A DNA stretch of 64,000 nucleotides from Capnocytophaga granulosa ATCC 51502 (GCF_000411115.1 NZ_KE150255.1:62001-126000), one strand, 5' to 3'; positions 1 to 8,036 are shown, counted from the stretch's first letter. Program-made: numbers and translations. Notes: generated by a model not told the origin, from the sequence alone.

Positions 1-351
1 GTCGCCAACAATATCCCACAACTCTTGGTAGAGTTCAACAGCATTCTTGCACATGGCTTTGACGGACAACACTTTATATCTGGCCTAGCAGGACACTTCC
101 GCGACCTGATGGTTTGTAAGAACAACAAGACCATCGCCCTTATGGAAGTGGGTGAGGAAACCCAAAAGAAGTACGCCGAACAAACGGCCAAGTGCGATTT
201 TCCTTTCTTGGTACGCGCCTTGGAGATTGCCTCCGACTGCGACCTTAAGTATAAGACAAGTCGCACCCCGCGCCTCTTGGTTGAGCTCGCCCTTATGCAA
301 TTAGCCTCATTGACCTTTGAAGGGGATAAAAAAAAAATGATGGATATATAA
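1..351 (+). CDS. dnaX: DNA polymerase III subunit gamma (dnaX zero frame, 5' end outside window)
   Basis: The reading frame is open from base 1 and stops with TAA at 349-351. The protein is the clamp-loader domain III region of DnaX, with the typical segment 'GLAGHFRDLMVCKN' and the ending 'LALMQLASLTFEGDKKK'. DnaX is the ATPase that loads the sliding clamp at the replication fork. The zero frame ends only four codons after a run of ten A (328-337), giving a short gamma-like product ending KKKMMDI. The rest of the gene continues in the -1 frame (next entry). I see the slip site and the two frames directly; that both products are made is inferred from the known dnaX gamma/tau pairs of E. coli (ribosomal slip) and Thermus (transcriptional slip). 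Confidence 0.85.
   Translation, partial: VANNIPQLLVEFNSILAHGFDGQHFISGLAGHFRDLMVCKNNKTIALMEVGEETQKKYAEQTAKCDFPFLVRALEIASDCDLKYKTSRTPRLLVELALMQLASLTFEGDKKKMMDI
328..337 (+). promoter_or_regulatory. dnaX: A10 slippery tract of dnaX
   Basis: Ten consecutive A, in zero frame AAA AAA AAA A-TG, directly preceded by AAGGGGAT. Slipping by -1, or transcripts with one extra A, joins gamma frame to the tau frame. The zero-frame stop follows at 349-351. Confidence 0.75.
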
Positions 352-929
352 TCCCTGTCTGTGTTTTCCACAAGGACACCCCTAAGGAAAACAAGACAGA
401 AGCTACTCAACCTCAACAAGTTACCACTACCACAGTCACACCCACCCCTGTAACCACTCCGCCTGCCCATAGTGTTTCGGCCACTTCCCTTAAGAGTATC
501 CAGCTCAAGCGCGAAGCTGCCAAGGTGCGCGATGACCACAACCTATCCTCCCAAGACCTCCCTGCCGAGAACTATACCAAGGAGGATTTCGATCGTGTAT
601 GGCAGAACATGCTCACCATCTTGGACAAGCGGGGCGAACACCTACTCATTAGCTATTTAGGCAAGACCACTCCTGCTATTGATAAGGACATCATTCACAT
701 AGAAGTCAGCAGCAACATAGCCGATATAGACATCCGCTCTCACCAGCAGCGCCTGCTCACCTATATTCACAAGCAGCTCAAGAACCACCATATCACCATG
801 GAGATCACCCTCAACCGAGCCGCCGCTGTCGCTGCCACTCCCTACACCCTCGAAGAGAAGTACAACGCCCTCAAGGAGCAAAACCCTTTCCTCGAGACCT
901 TCGTCCAAGAATTAGGACTACAATTCTAA
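336..929 (+). CDS. dnaX: DNA polymerase III subunit tau C-terminal part (dnaX -1 frame)
   Basis: After the A10 tract the -1 frame is open to TAA at 927-929 with no good start codon near the junction, so it is read by fusion with the zero frame. It contains a Thr/Pro/Gln-rich linker (about codons 20-50 after the junction) and then a folded domain beginning near 'LKSIQLKREAAKVRDD' and ending 'FLETFVQELGLQF', the usual C-terminal domain of Bacteroidota DnaX. A GTG at 525 could in principle start an internal product but there is no sign that it is used. Tau is expected to hold polymerase core and helicase together. A plain frameshift mutation is the alternative, but the slip tract, stem-loop and intact downstream frame argue for recoding. 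Confidence 0.8.
   Translation, partial: NDGYIIPVCVFHKDTPKENKTEATQPQQVTTTTVTPTPVTTPPAHSVSATSLKSIQLKREAAKVRDDHNLSSQDLPAENYTKEDFDRVWQNMLTILDKRGEHLLISYLGKTTPAIDKDIIHIEVSSNIADIDIRSHQQRLLTYIHKQLKNHHITMEITLNRAAAVAATPYTLEEKYNALKEQNPFLETFVQELGLQF
355..399 (+). promoter_or_regulatory. dnaX: Stem-loop downstream of dnaX slip site
   Basis: The arms 355-369 and 386-399 pair over 14 base pairs with a single bulged G at 361 and a 16-nt loop. It begins 17 nt after the A tract and lies inside the tau frame. Its position fits a frameshift stimulator, although the spacing is longer than the 5-9 nt usual for ribosomal slipping. Confidence 0.65.
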
Positions 930-1119
930 AGAGCGAATAACGAATAGTGAAGAGTGAAAAGCATTCTTCACTATTCCTCCGTTGGCGAGAGCTTGCAGCT
1001 CGTGCCCCTACAACTACTGACTACTTATCAACAATTCTCTGTTGAAAAAATAACTCTTTTGTTTATAAGCCTTTAGCACCTTGTCTCTTTTTTCTCTTGG
1101 AAAACCTTATCAAATACCC
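930..1119 (+). repeat. Intergenic repeats between dnaX and next gene
   Basis: Begins with a GTGAAAA/GTGAATA-type array (933-980) arranged as an inverted pair, followed by one copy of the 'GAGCTTGCAGCTCGTGCC' repeat (about 985-1005) that recurs at 6502-6623 and near 12364. No gene seen here. Confidence 0.6.
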
Positions 1120-1127
1120 TAACTTTG
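1097..1127 (+). promoter_or_regulatory. Bacteroidota-type promoter
   Basis: TTG at 1097-1099 and TAACTTTG at 1120-1127 (20 nt spacing) match the -33/-7 form of the primary sigma factor of Bacteroidota. It lies 16 nt before the ATG at 1144. Confidence 0.6.
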
Positions 1128-1143
1128 CACATAATTTTTCACT

Positions 1144-1725
1144 ATGACACAAACCGATATTGACCAAATCCACTCCCTCGTCCATGAGGGCAACAAGCTC
1201 GCCGCAGTAAAGCTCCTGAAGGACACCACTCATATAGGTCTCAAAGAAGCCAAGGACATCATTGATGACTTTTTCTTAGGCAAGCTAACCGACCTTGAAG
1301 CTGCTGTCGCTCAGGCCAAAACCCGCTATAGCGACACTTATGAGAGCATCAGTGCCTCCTCTGACCCCGACGGCTCCAATGTACATTTCTTTTACCAAAA
1401 AGGCAATCACAGGGAAGAGGTTACCCCAGGTCACCCTATGTGGGAGCGCGTCAGAAACCAATATACCTGCGTTTGGGAAAATGCACCCGAAGAGGTCAAA
1501 AAGGTACGTGAGGCTTTCCGTAAGGCCGTTTTGGAGATGGAAGCCAAAGCAGGTTACACCCCTAAGAAAAACGCACAAACCACCAACAGAAAAGAACAAG
1601 CCTCCAGCGACAAAAGAGATACGCTGTTTATCAAAAAAAGTCCCTTTGACTTTCTCAAATGGTATTTCTATCTCTTTATCGCTGCTGCTATAGTCTATAT
1701 GATATATTTATTTATCAATCACTAA
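1144..1725 (+). CDS. L7/L12 C-terminal-domain-like protein with C-terminal membrane anchor
   Basis: The first about 50 residues (for example 'LAAVKLLKDTTHIGLKEAKD') resemble the C-terminal domain of ribosomal protein bL12, which contacts translational GTPases. The middle (about 60-135) is unrecognised and charged, then a Lys/Thr-rich linker precedes a single hydrophobic segment near residues 171-190 ('YFYLFIAAAIVYMIYLF'). The protein is therefore probably tail-anchored in the inner membrane with the L12-like part in the cytoplasm. 193 residues, ATG start 16 nt after a good promoter. It stands alone between dnaX and nrdB. Function is unknown; similar L12-CTD-like proteins of unknown role exist in other bacteria. 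Confidence 0.6.
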   Translation: MTQTDIDQIHSLVHEGNKLAAVKLLKDTTHIGLKEAKDIIDDFFLGKLTDLEAAVAQAKTRYSDTYESISASSDPDGSNVHFFYQKGNHREEVTPGHPMWERVRNQYTCVWENAPEEVKKVREAFRKAVLEMEAKAGYTPKKNAQTTNRKEQASSDKRDTLFIKKSPFDFLKWYFYLFIAAAIVYMIYLFINH

Positions 1726-1790
1726 TCATTGATCATTGGTCACTAGTCATTAGTCACTAGTCATTGGTCATTGGTCATTAATCATTAAAA
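1726..1790 (+). repeat. GTCATTA/GTCACTA short-unit array before nrdB
   Basis: About seven imperfect units of (T/A)(T/A)GTCATTG, running from the stop codon of the previous gene to just before the nrdB start at 1794. Confidence 0.7.
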
Positions 1791-1793
1791 AAC

Positions 1794-2753
1794 ATGGGAA
1801 TATTTGACAAAAGGGAAAATTACAAACCCTTTGAGTATCCAGAAGTCATGAAATTCGTGGATATGATGCACCAAACATTCTGGGTGCACTCCGAAGTAGA
1901 ATTTACCGCTGACATACAGGACTTTAAGTCCAACCTCAGTTTGGTAGAAAAAGAAGCCGTTAAGCGCGCCCTCTTGGGGATTGCCCAAGTGGAAGTTGCA
2001 GTAAAAACTTTTTGGGGAGACCTCTATGACATCTTCCCCAAACCTGAGTTCAACGGCTTAGGCGCTACCTTTGCCGAATGTGAGTTCCGCCACTCCGAGG
2101 CCTATTCACGTCTTTTGGAGGTTTTGGGCTACAACAATGAGTTCGAAACACTCTTGGAAGTGCCTATCTTCAAGGAAAGAAATGCAATTCTCAAGGAATA
2201 TCTAGCCAAAAACAGGGAAAACGCCATGGAGCGTATCCTTTTCTTTACCTTAATTATAGAGAACGCTTCTCTATTTAGCCAGTTTGCTACCATTCTCTCC
2301 TTCACTCGTTTCAAAGGGTACATGAAGAATGTGGCCAATATCATCGCTTGGACGTCTATTGACGAGCAGGTACATGCCAATGCGGGTATCTACATCCTCA
2401 AAACCATATTCGAGGAAAATCCTGACTTCCGTGCCAAAGCCAAGGAAGAAGCTACCCAGTTTATTCGCGACTATATCCTATTGGAAGACAAGATGTTGGA
2501 CTGGATTTTTGAAGAAGGCGAACTCTCTTTCTTCACCAAGAAAGATTTGGCCAACTATATGCGTTACCGCCTTGATGATGCCTTGACCCAATTGGATCTC
2601 GGCAAGCCTTTCGGTATCACCGCTCAGGAGGCCGCCCCTATGTTGTGGTTTGAGGAAGAAGTATTCGTCAACGAACTCGATGACTTCTTCGCCAAGCGAC
2701 CCACCGCTTACACCAAGCACGACAAGAGCATCACCGCTAACGACCTATTCTAA
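1794..2753 (+). CDS. nrdB: Class I ribonucleotide reductase beta subunit (probable class Id)
   Basis: Carries the dinuclear-metal ligands of the R2 family: E67, E97 and H100 in 'CEFRHSEAY', E155 in 'LIIENASLF', and E190/H193 in 'DEQVH'; a tyrosine sits at 104. It makes deoxyribonucleotides with an alpha subunit (nrdA), which is not in this window. The length (319) and ligand numbering agree with my recollection of the Flavobacterium johnsoniae class Id beta protein, which uses a manganese pair activated by superoxide without NrdI. R2 identity is secure; the Id subclass is inference from similarity. The ATG at 1794 follows a repeat array; no NrdI-like gene is nearby. Confidence 0.9.
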   Translation: MGIFDKRENYKPFEYPEVMKFVDMMHQTFWVHSEVEFTADIQDFKSNLSLVEKEAVKRALLGIAQVEVAVKTFWGDLYDIFPKPEFNGLGATFAECEFRHSEAYSRLLEVLGYNNEFETLLEVPIFKERNAILKEYLAKNRENAMERILFFTLIIENASLFSQFATILSFTRFKGYMKNVANIIAWTSIDEQVHANAGIYILKTIFEENPDFRAKAKEEATQFIRDYILLEDKMLDWIFEEGELSFFTKKDLANYMRYRLDDALTQLDLGKPFGITAQEAAPMLWFEEEVFVNELDDFFAKRPTAYTKHDKSITANDLF

Positions 2754-2831
2754 AAAATAAAAAGCGAATAGTGAAAAATGAAGAGTGAATAATCACTTTT
2801 CATTTTTCACTATTCTCTAATCACTTAATAT
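2754..2831 (+). repeat. GTGAAAA-type inverted array
   Basis: AGTGAAAAATGAAGAGTGAA followed by its near reverse complement (TCACTTTTCATTTTTCACT), forming a possible hairpin just after nrdB. Confidence 0.6.
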
Positions 2832-3092
2832 ATGAATTACAGTAAAGAAATCACCCAAGAAATTCAGCTCATTGACACCGATTATTTCACCCTTGGCGAA
2901 TACATCTATATGGCTATGGGCTTAGTCGGCAACCATCGTGTATGTATAGCCGTTGCCTACAAGATAGACTATTGTATCAAGAAAGCACTCCAGTTTGTCG
3001 AAGCTGACCCTTTTGTAACTTTCACTCATATTAATAAGGTAAAGGTAGGCGAAACCACCGCCGAGCGCCGTTTTCTTTGGAAAAATGAATAA
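2832..3092 (+). CDS. Small conserved-looking hypothetical protein
   Basis: 86 residues, ATG start, no signal peptide or clear membrane helix, begins 'MNYSKEITQEIQLIDTDYF' and contains three Tyr-rich strands and one Cys pair. I do not recognise the family. It lies between nrdB and rplU on the same strand, but repeat arrays separate it from both, so an operon is doubtful. Coding bias agrees with its neighbours. Confidence 0.5.
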   Translation: MNYSKEITQEIQLIDTDYFTLGEYIYMAMGLVGNHRVCIAVAYKIDYCIKKALQFVEADPFVTFTHINKVKVGETTAERRFLWKNE

Positions 3093-3165
3093 CGAAAAGT
3101 GAATAGTGAAAAACTCCCCCTAACCAACACTTTTCACTCTTCACTTTTCATTTTTCACTTAATTT
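3093..3165 (+). repeat. GTGAAAA-type inverted array upstream of rplU
   Basis: Two GTGAA(A/T)A units followed by four inverted TTTTCACT units. Confidence 0.6.
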
Positions 3166-3180
3166 TTTCTTCGAAAAAAT

Positions 3181-3211
3181 TTTGCCCTTTCCAAAAAAAG
3201 TATTACTTTTG
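3181..3211 (+). promoter_or_regulatory. rplU: Promoter of rplU-rpmA
   Basis: TTTG at 3181-3184, 19 nt, then TACTTTTG at 3204-3211: an exact Bacteroidota -33/-7 promoter, 35 nt before the rplU ATG. Confidence 0.8.
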
Positions 3212-3246
3212 CACCCAATTATTGTTTAATTAAAAAGCAAACGAAT

Positions 3247-3858
3247 ATGTATGCAATTGTAGAGATGGCAGGGCAACAATTCAAAGTTAGCAAAGACCAG
3301 AAAGTATTTGTTCACCGCTTAGACGACGCTGAAGGAAGCGAAGTAATCTTCGACAAAGTTCTTCTTTTAGACCAAAACGGTGCAATTACCATCGGCGCCC
3401 CAACCATAGACGGAGCTTCTGTGCAAGCCAAAGTACTACGCCACGTAAAGGGTGACAAAGTAATCGTTTTCAAAAAGAAAAGACGCAAAGGGTACAAAGT
3501 AAAAAATGGACACCGTCAATTCTTTACTGAAATCCAGATTAGCGAAATCCTTGCCACTGGCGGAAAGAAAGCGCCTGCTAAAGAAAGTAAACCTAAAAAA
3601 TCTAAAGACGACCTCACTAAAGTAGAAGGTATTGGCCCTAAAGCTGCTGAAGCACTCTCTAAAGCAGGAGTAAATACTTTTGAGAAATTGTCTAAGAAAT
3701 CCGTAGAAGAGATTCGCACCATCCTAGTAGAAGCTAGCAAAACCTTAGCTCACCTTGACCCACAGACTTGGGCGCAACAAGCTAAGCTCGCTGCTGAAGG
3801 AAAATGGGACGAACTCAAAAAATGGCAAGACGAACTCAACGGAGGTATCGTAAAATAA
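3247..3858 (+). CDS. rplU: 50S ribosomal protein bL21 with C-terminal helix-hairpin-helix extension
   Basis: Residues 1-103 are bL21 ('[20 protein letters not shown]', '[16 protein letters not shown]'), a protein that binds 23S rRNA. After a Lys-rich linker (104-120) there is a second domain of about 80 residues beginning '[17 protein letters not shown]', a helix-hairpin-helix fold of the kind that binds nucleic acid. The usual L21 is about 100 residues, so this is roughly doubled. The extension is frequent in Flavobacteria; its role is not known to me. First gene of the rplU-rpmA operon under a strong promoter. Confidence 0.95.
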   Translation: MYAIVEMAGQQFKVSKDQKVFVHRLDDAEGSEVIFDKVLLLDQNGAITIGAPTIDGASVQAKVLRHVKGDKVIVFKKKRRKGYKVKNGHRQFFTEIQISEILATGGKKAPAKESKPKKSKDDLTKVEGIGPKAAEALSKAGVNTFEKLSKKSVEEIRTILVEASKTLAHLDPQTWAQQAKLAAEGKWDELKKWQDELNGGIVK

Positions 3859-3901
3859 TTGTATAACCGCTTGACGATCAAGCATTAATAATTCAGATAA
3901 C

Positions 3902-4165
3902 ATGGCTCACAAGAAAGGTGTCGGTAGTTCTAAGAACGGTAGAGAATCTCACTCTAAACGACTTGGCGTAAAGATATATGGAGGTCAGCTCGCTGTAGCT
4001 GGTAACATCATCGTTCGCCAAAGAGGTACAGTACATGCCGCTGGAGAAAATGTATATATGGGAAAAGACCATACACTCCATGCTGCTGTAAGCGGAATCG
4101 TTAGATTCCAAAAGAAAAAGAACAACAAATCCTTTGTTTCTATTGAACCACTCGCAGAAGCATAA
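3902..4165 (+). CDS. rpmA: 50S ribosomal protein bL27
   Basis: 87 residues beginning '[19 protein letters not shown]', the classic bL27 N-terminus that reaches the peptidyl-transferase centre. There is no N-terminal extension needing cleavage (as in Firmicutes). It follows rplU by 43 nt and is closed by a strong terminator. Confidence 0.97.
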   Translation: MAHKKGVGSSKNGRESHSKRLGVKIYGGQLAVAGNIIVRQRGTVHAAGENVYMGKDHTLHAAVSGIVRFQKKKNNKSFVSIEPLAEA

Positions 4166-4206
4166 GGAGCAGAAAAGAATAACTTCTTTTTATTAATCTA
4201 AAAAAA

Positions 4207-4238
4207 GCAATAAGTTTAAACCTTATTGCTTTTTTTTT
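4207..4238 (+). terminator. Intrinsic terminator of rplU-rpmA
   Basis: GCAATAAG (4207-4214) pairs with CTTATTGC (4222-4229), followed by nine T. Confidence 0.85.
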
Positions 4239-4252
4239 CGCTTAAAAAAACG

Positions 4253-4260
4253 TATATTTG
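4253..4260 (+). promoter_or_regulatory. -7 element before the S9 peptidase gene
   Basis: TATATTTG at 4253-4260, 18 nt before the ATG at 4279. Its position argues for the ATG and against the upstream TTG at 4258. No clear -33 element. Confidence 0.5.
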
Positions 4261-4278
4261 TGCTCCAAATCAAAAAAG

Positions 4279-6462
4279 ATGAGACGAATAACACTTTTAC
4301 TCGCCTTGTGCTTGTCTTTTGTTGCGCTCGCCCAAAAGCAAACCATCGCAACTGATAAGGCTACCTACGACGGAGCCTTATGGACTAAGCGCCTGTACTA
4401 CCTACAATGGATACAAGGCACCGACACTTACACTTATTTCAAGGACGGCAACCTAGCGATCTTTGACACCAAAGGCGCCCAAGTGGGGGCGATTAACCTA
4501 CAAAAACTATCCGATACGTATAAGATTGAGGGCTTCCCCAACATCACTTATATTGACGGCAATCAGGTAGTAGTGGAAACCTCCGATCACTTCTACATCT
4601 ATGATTATCTGATCGAGCGACCTATCTTCTCTATCACTATTCCTGAAAAAGCAGAAAATAGGGTCTATAACCACCAGCAGAAAGCCATCGCCTATACCAT
4701 GGACAATAACTTGTTCTTGGCTACCGAGAGCGACCCTCGCTTCCCTATCGCTGTTTCTAAAGACGAAAATATCATCTCTGGCCAATTTATCCACCGTAAT
4801 GAGTTCGGTATTCAGGGGGGGATCTTCTGGTCTCCCAAGGGCAATTACATCGCTTTCTATGTCAAGGACGTGAGCCAAGTGCAGGACTATCCCTTGGTAG
4901 ATATCAACACTACTCCCGCTACACTGAAGAATATCAAATACCCTATGGCGGGATCCAAAAACGAAATCGCTAAAATCGGGGTTTTTAACCTAAGACTCAA
5001 AACCACCTTTTACCTCAAGGTAGATAACCAAGACGCCCACTACCTGACCAATTTGGCTTGGACGCCCGACGAAAAACAAATCCTCTTAGCCGAAGTAAAG
5101 CGTAGCCAAGACCACTACAACCTCAATACTTATAGCCGAGAAACAGGAGAAAAGATACAAACCCTTTGGAAGGAAAGCAACCCCAAGTGGGTAGAACCAG
5201 AAACCCCTGCCCTTTTTATCCCTAACCGCAACAATGAGTTTGTTTGGCTAAGCGAAAAAGATGGCTTTATGAACCTTTACCTAGGCAATACTAGCTCCAC
5301 TAAGTTCCGCCAACTCACTGCCTTCAAGTGGGTCGTACAGGAGGTTTTAGGCTTTGACGAAAATGGAGAAAATGTCTTTATCCAAGGAACAGGCGAAGAC
5401 CCTCGTGACCGACATATCTATAGTGTCAATATCCAAAAAGGTACCGTAAGAAGCCTTACCCCTAAGGCTGGCTCGCACTCTGCGCTCCTTAGCAGCAATG
5501 GCCGTTACCTCTTAGACATCCACAGTGCTCTAAAGACCCCTTACAATGTCTCCATGGTAGAGGTAGCCTCAGGAGCTTCCAAAACTTTCTACCAAGCACC
5601 TAACCCCTTGGAAAATTATGATGTAGGTACTGTAGAGTTTGTAACTCTCAAGGCCGACAACGGCACTCCGCTCTATGGAAAAATCGTAAAACCACGCGAC
5701 TTTGACCCCAAAAAGAAATACCCTGTATTGGTGTATGTGTATGGAGGCCCACATGACCAATTGGTAATTAACCAATGGAATGGTGCTACCTACCCTTGGA
5801 TGCTCGCCATGGCTCAGAATGAGCAGTACCTTATCTTTACGCTAGACAACCGTGGCTCCGAGAATCGCGGCTTCGCCTTCGAAAGTGTGATACACCGCGA
5901 CTTAGCCAAATATGCCATGAAAGACCAAATGAAGGGTGTAGAATACCTCAAGTCTCTCCCTTATGTAGATAGCAAGCGTATGGTAGTCTATGGCTGGAGC
6001 TTCGGAGGCTTCCTCGCCTCTTCCCTTATGTACCGCCAGCCTGGCACCTTCACTACCGCAATAGCAGGAGGCGCAGTGATTGACTGGAAATTCTATGAGG
6101 TTATGTATGGCGAACGCTATATGGATACCCCTGAGGAAAACCCTGAAGGCTACAAGGACAACCTTGTAACCAACTATATTAAGAACCTACAAGGCAATAT
6201 CCTCTATATCCATGGTTATATAGACCCAATTGTGGTACCTCAGCACATGCTCACCATTTCACAAGCGGCTATTAACGAAGGCAAAGTGATTCACTCCTTC
6301 TTATACCCTAATCAGGAACATAACGTCCTCGGCAATGAATCTATCCACTTGACCAAAATCATCGTAGATTTCATTCTCAAAAACAATGTAGAGCAACCTG
6401 AGAATACAGAGCCTCAACCCACTCAAGAAAATGCTGACACTACAGCTGGTGCAAGTCTGTAG
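4279..6462 (+). CDS. Secreted S9 family prolyl peptidase (DPP-IV type)
   Basis: A Sec signal peptide ('MRRITLLLALCLSFVALAQ') is followed by a beta-propeller region (about 30-470) and an alpha/beta hydrolase domain. The catalytic triad is visible: Ser574 in 'GWSFGG', Asp649 in 'GYIDPIV', His681 in 'QEHNV'. Such enzymes remove X-Pro dipeptides from peptides in the periplasm or outside and feed amino-acid catabolism; DPP-IV activity is well known in oral Bacteroidota. 727 residues, normal for the family. A Thr/Gln/Glu-rich tail of about 25 residues ends the protein. Monocistronic, with its own promoter. ATG 4279 preferred over TTG 4258 because of the promoter. Confidence 0.88.
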   Translation: MRRITLLLALCLSFVALAQKQTIATDKATYDGALWTKRLYYLQWIQGTDTYTYFKDGNLAIFDTKGAQVGAINLQKLSDTYKIEGFPNITYIDGNQVVVETSDHFYIYDYLIERPIFSITIPEKAENRVYNHQQKAIAYTMDNNLFLATESDPRFPIAVSKDENIISGQFIHRNEFGIQGGIFWSPKGNYIAFYVKDVSQVQDYPLVDINTTPATLKNIKYPMAGSKNEIAKIGVFNLRLKTTFYLKVDNQDAHYLTNLAWTPDEKQILLAEVKRSQDHYNLNTYSRETGEKIQTLWKESNPKWVEPETPALFIPNRNNEFVWLSEKDGFMNLYLGNTSSTKFRQLTAFKWVVQEVLGFDENGENVFIQGTGEDPRDRHIYSVNIQKGTVRSLTPKAGSHSALLSSNGRYLLDIHSALKTPYNVSMVEVASGASKTFYQAPNPLENYDVGTVEFVTLKADNGTPLYGKIVKPRDFDPKKKYPVLVYVYGGPHDQLVINQWNGATYPWMLAMAQNEQYLIFTLDNRGSENRGFAFESVIHRDLAKYAMKDQMKGVEYLKSLPYVDSKRMVVYGWSFGGFLASSLMYRQPGTFTTAIAGGAVIDWKFYEVMYGERYMDTPEENPEGYKDNLVTNYIKNLQGNILYIHGYIDPIVVPQHMLTISQAAINEGKVIHSFLYPNQEHNVLGNESIHLTKIIVDFILKNNVEQPENTEPQPTQENADTTAGASL

Positions 6463-6501
6463 CACTTATTAGAGATGCTCTTTATTGCATCTTACAATAC
6501 T

Positions 6502-6623
6502 CATGCTGGCGCGAGCTTGCAGCTCATGCCTACCCATAGAGTTTATAGCTCATACATCGCCTCATGCTGGCGCGAGCTTGCAGCTCGTGCCCACATTCAT
6601 AGAGCTTGTAGCTCTTACATCAC
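6502..6623 (+). repeat. Two tandem copies of a 61-bp repeat
   Basis: Copies at 6502-6562 and 6563-6623, each starting CATGCTGGCGCGAGCTTGCA and holding the short hairpin GAGCT-tgc-AGCTC. Related pieces occur near 985-1005 and 12364-12380. The gap 6463-6767 holds this and the terminator below, no gene. Confidence 0.75.
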
Positions 6624-6661
6624 AAAACTTTGAAAATCAATTTTCTTCATAATTTAATACG

Positions 6662-6695
6662 AATAAGGGGTGACTCCATAGGAGCACCCCTTATT
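6662..6695. terminator. Bidirectional terminator-like hairpin
   Basis: AATAAGGGGTG-a-CTCC pairs with GGAG-CACCCCTTATT around a 3-nt loop; A- and T-rich flanks on both sides. It lies between the convergent peptidase and metY genes. Confidence 0.7.
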
Positions 6696-6697
6696 TA

Positions 6698-6770
6698 ATG
6701 AAAAGTGAAGAGTGAACAGCGTTTTTCACTTTTCACTCTTCATTTTTCACTTTTCACTCTTCACTTTTCA
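6698..6770 (+). repeat. GTGAAAA-type array
   Basis: GTGAA-units on one side and five inverted TTCACTTTTC units on the other, reaching the metY stop codon. Confidence 0.6.
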
Positions 6771-8036
6771 CTTAAATGCTTGTTTAAGATCATGTTGCAA
6801 GTCCTCTATATCCTCCAATCCTACTGAAAGTCGGATAAGGTCTGGGGTTACCCCGGTGAGTACTTGTGCCTCTTCGCTAAGCTGTTGATGGGTTGTACTA
6901 GCAGGGTGTATGATAAGCGATTTAGTATCACCCAAGTTAGCCAACAGAGAGAAGATCTTTACATTATTAACCGTCTTTTTGGCTGCCTCAAAGCCTCCTT
7001 TGAGACCAAAGGTAACCAAACCACTCTGTCCTCCTTGTAGATATTTGTCTGCCAAGGCCTTATAGGGGCTATCTTCCAACCCTGGGTAATTCACCCAAGC
7101 CACCTCAGGCTGTGCTTTAAGCCACTTGGCAAGAGCCAATGCATTTTCGCTATGTTTCTTCACACGAATAGGAAGAGTTTCAAGGCTTTGCAAAATCTGG
7201 AAGGCATTGAATGGACTCAGAGCAGTTCCCAAATCGCGCAAGCCCTCTATACGTAGCTTTGCCACAAAAGCTAGGTTACCCAAAGCCTCGTGTAGCACCA
7301 GCCCATGATACCCCGCAGAAGGCTCGGTAAATTCAGGGAACTTACCACTACTCCAGTCAAAGTTTCCTCCGTCTATAATCGCTCCTCCAAGGCTGGTACC
7401 ATTGCCTCCTATATATTTGGTAAGGGAATGTACCACTATATTAGCCCCATGTTTGATAGGATTCAGCAGCACAGGGGTAGCCACTGTATTATCTACAATC
7501 AAAGGAATTTTGTGCTTATGAGCCACTTTGGCAATCGCCTCTATATCCAGCACATCCAACTTAGGATTACCCAATGTCTCTATAAAAATAGCACGGGTGT
7601 TTTCTTTCACCGCCTTGTCAAAGTTGGCTACCTCCTTAGGATCTACAAAGGTTGTGGTAATCCCAAGGCGTGGCAAGGTTACATTGAGCAAGTTATAAGT
7701 ACCTCCATAGAGACTGTTGGACGATACGATATGATCCCCCGTGCGCAAGAGCGTAAGGAAAGTTGTCGTAAGTGCAGCCGCTCCTGAGGAGGTTACCACA
7801 GCTCCTACCCCTCCCTCTATAGCCGCTAAGCGTTGTTCCAATACATCATTGGTAGGGTTGTTTAGTCTTGTATAGATGTATCCAGGAACTGAAAGGTTAA
7901 ATCTCCCTGCTGCATCATCCGCATTCTTAAATACATAAGATGTTGTCTGATAGATAGGCACCGCCTGAGCGCCTTGGTTGGCTTGCGCATCATAGCCCGC
8001 ATGTAGCGCATTGGTTGATTGTTTGAAAGTCGTCAT
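6768..8036 (-). CDS. metY: O-acetylhomoserine sulfhydrylase / aminocarboxypropyltransferase
   Basis: A PLP enzyme of the Cys/Met metabolism family. The PLP lysine is Lys207 in 'HSLTKYIGG', the N-terminus shows 'PIYQTTSYVFKNADDAAGRF', and 'GGVGAVVTSSGAAAL' is the cofactor phosphate loop. The insert length and 'LKGGFEAAK' place it with MetY rather than MetB. It makes homocysteine (or methionine precursors) from O-acetylhomoserine and sulfide in the cytoplasm. 422 residues, typical. Promoter visible at 8116-8123. The gene is alone here; the sulfide/cysteine genes cysE-cysK lie 35 kb away. Confidence 0.92.
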   Translation of the reverse strand: MTTFKQSTNALHAGYDAQANQGAQAVPIYQTTSYVFKNADDAAGRFNLSVPGYIYTRLNNPTNDVLEQRLAAIEGGVGAVVTSSGAAALTTTFLTLLRTGDHIVSSNSLYGGTYNLLNVTLPRLGITTTFVDPKEVANFDKAVKENTRAIFIETLGNPKLDVLDIEAIAKVAHKHKIPLIVDNTVATPVLLNPIKHGANIVVHSLTKYIGGNGTSLGGAIIDGGNFDWSSGKFPEFTEPSAGYHGLVLHEALGNLAFVAKLRIEGLRDLGTALSPFNAFQILQSLETLPIRVKKHSENALALAKWLKAQPEVAWVNYPGLEDSPYKALADKYLQGGQSGLVTFGLKGGFEAAKKTVNNVKIFSLLANLGDTKSLIIHPASTTHQQLSEEAQVLTGVTPDLIRLSVGLEDIEDLQHDLKQAFK

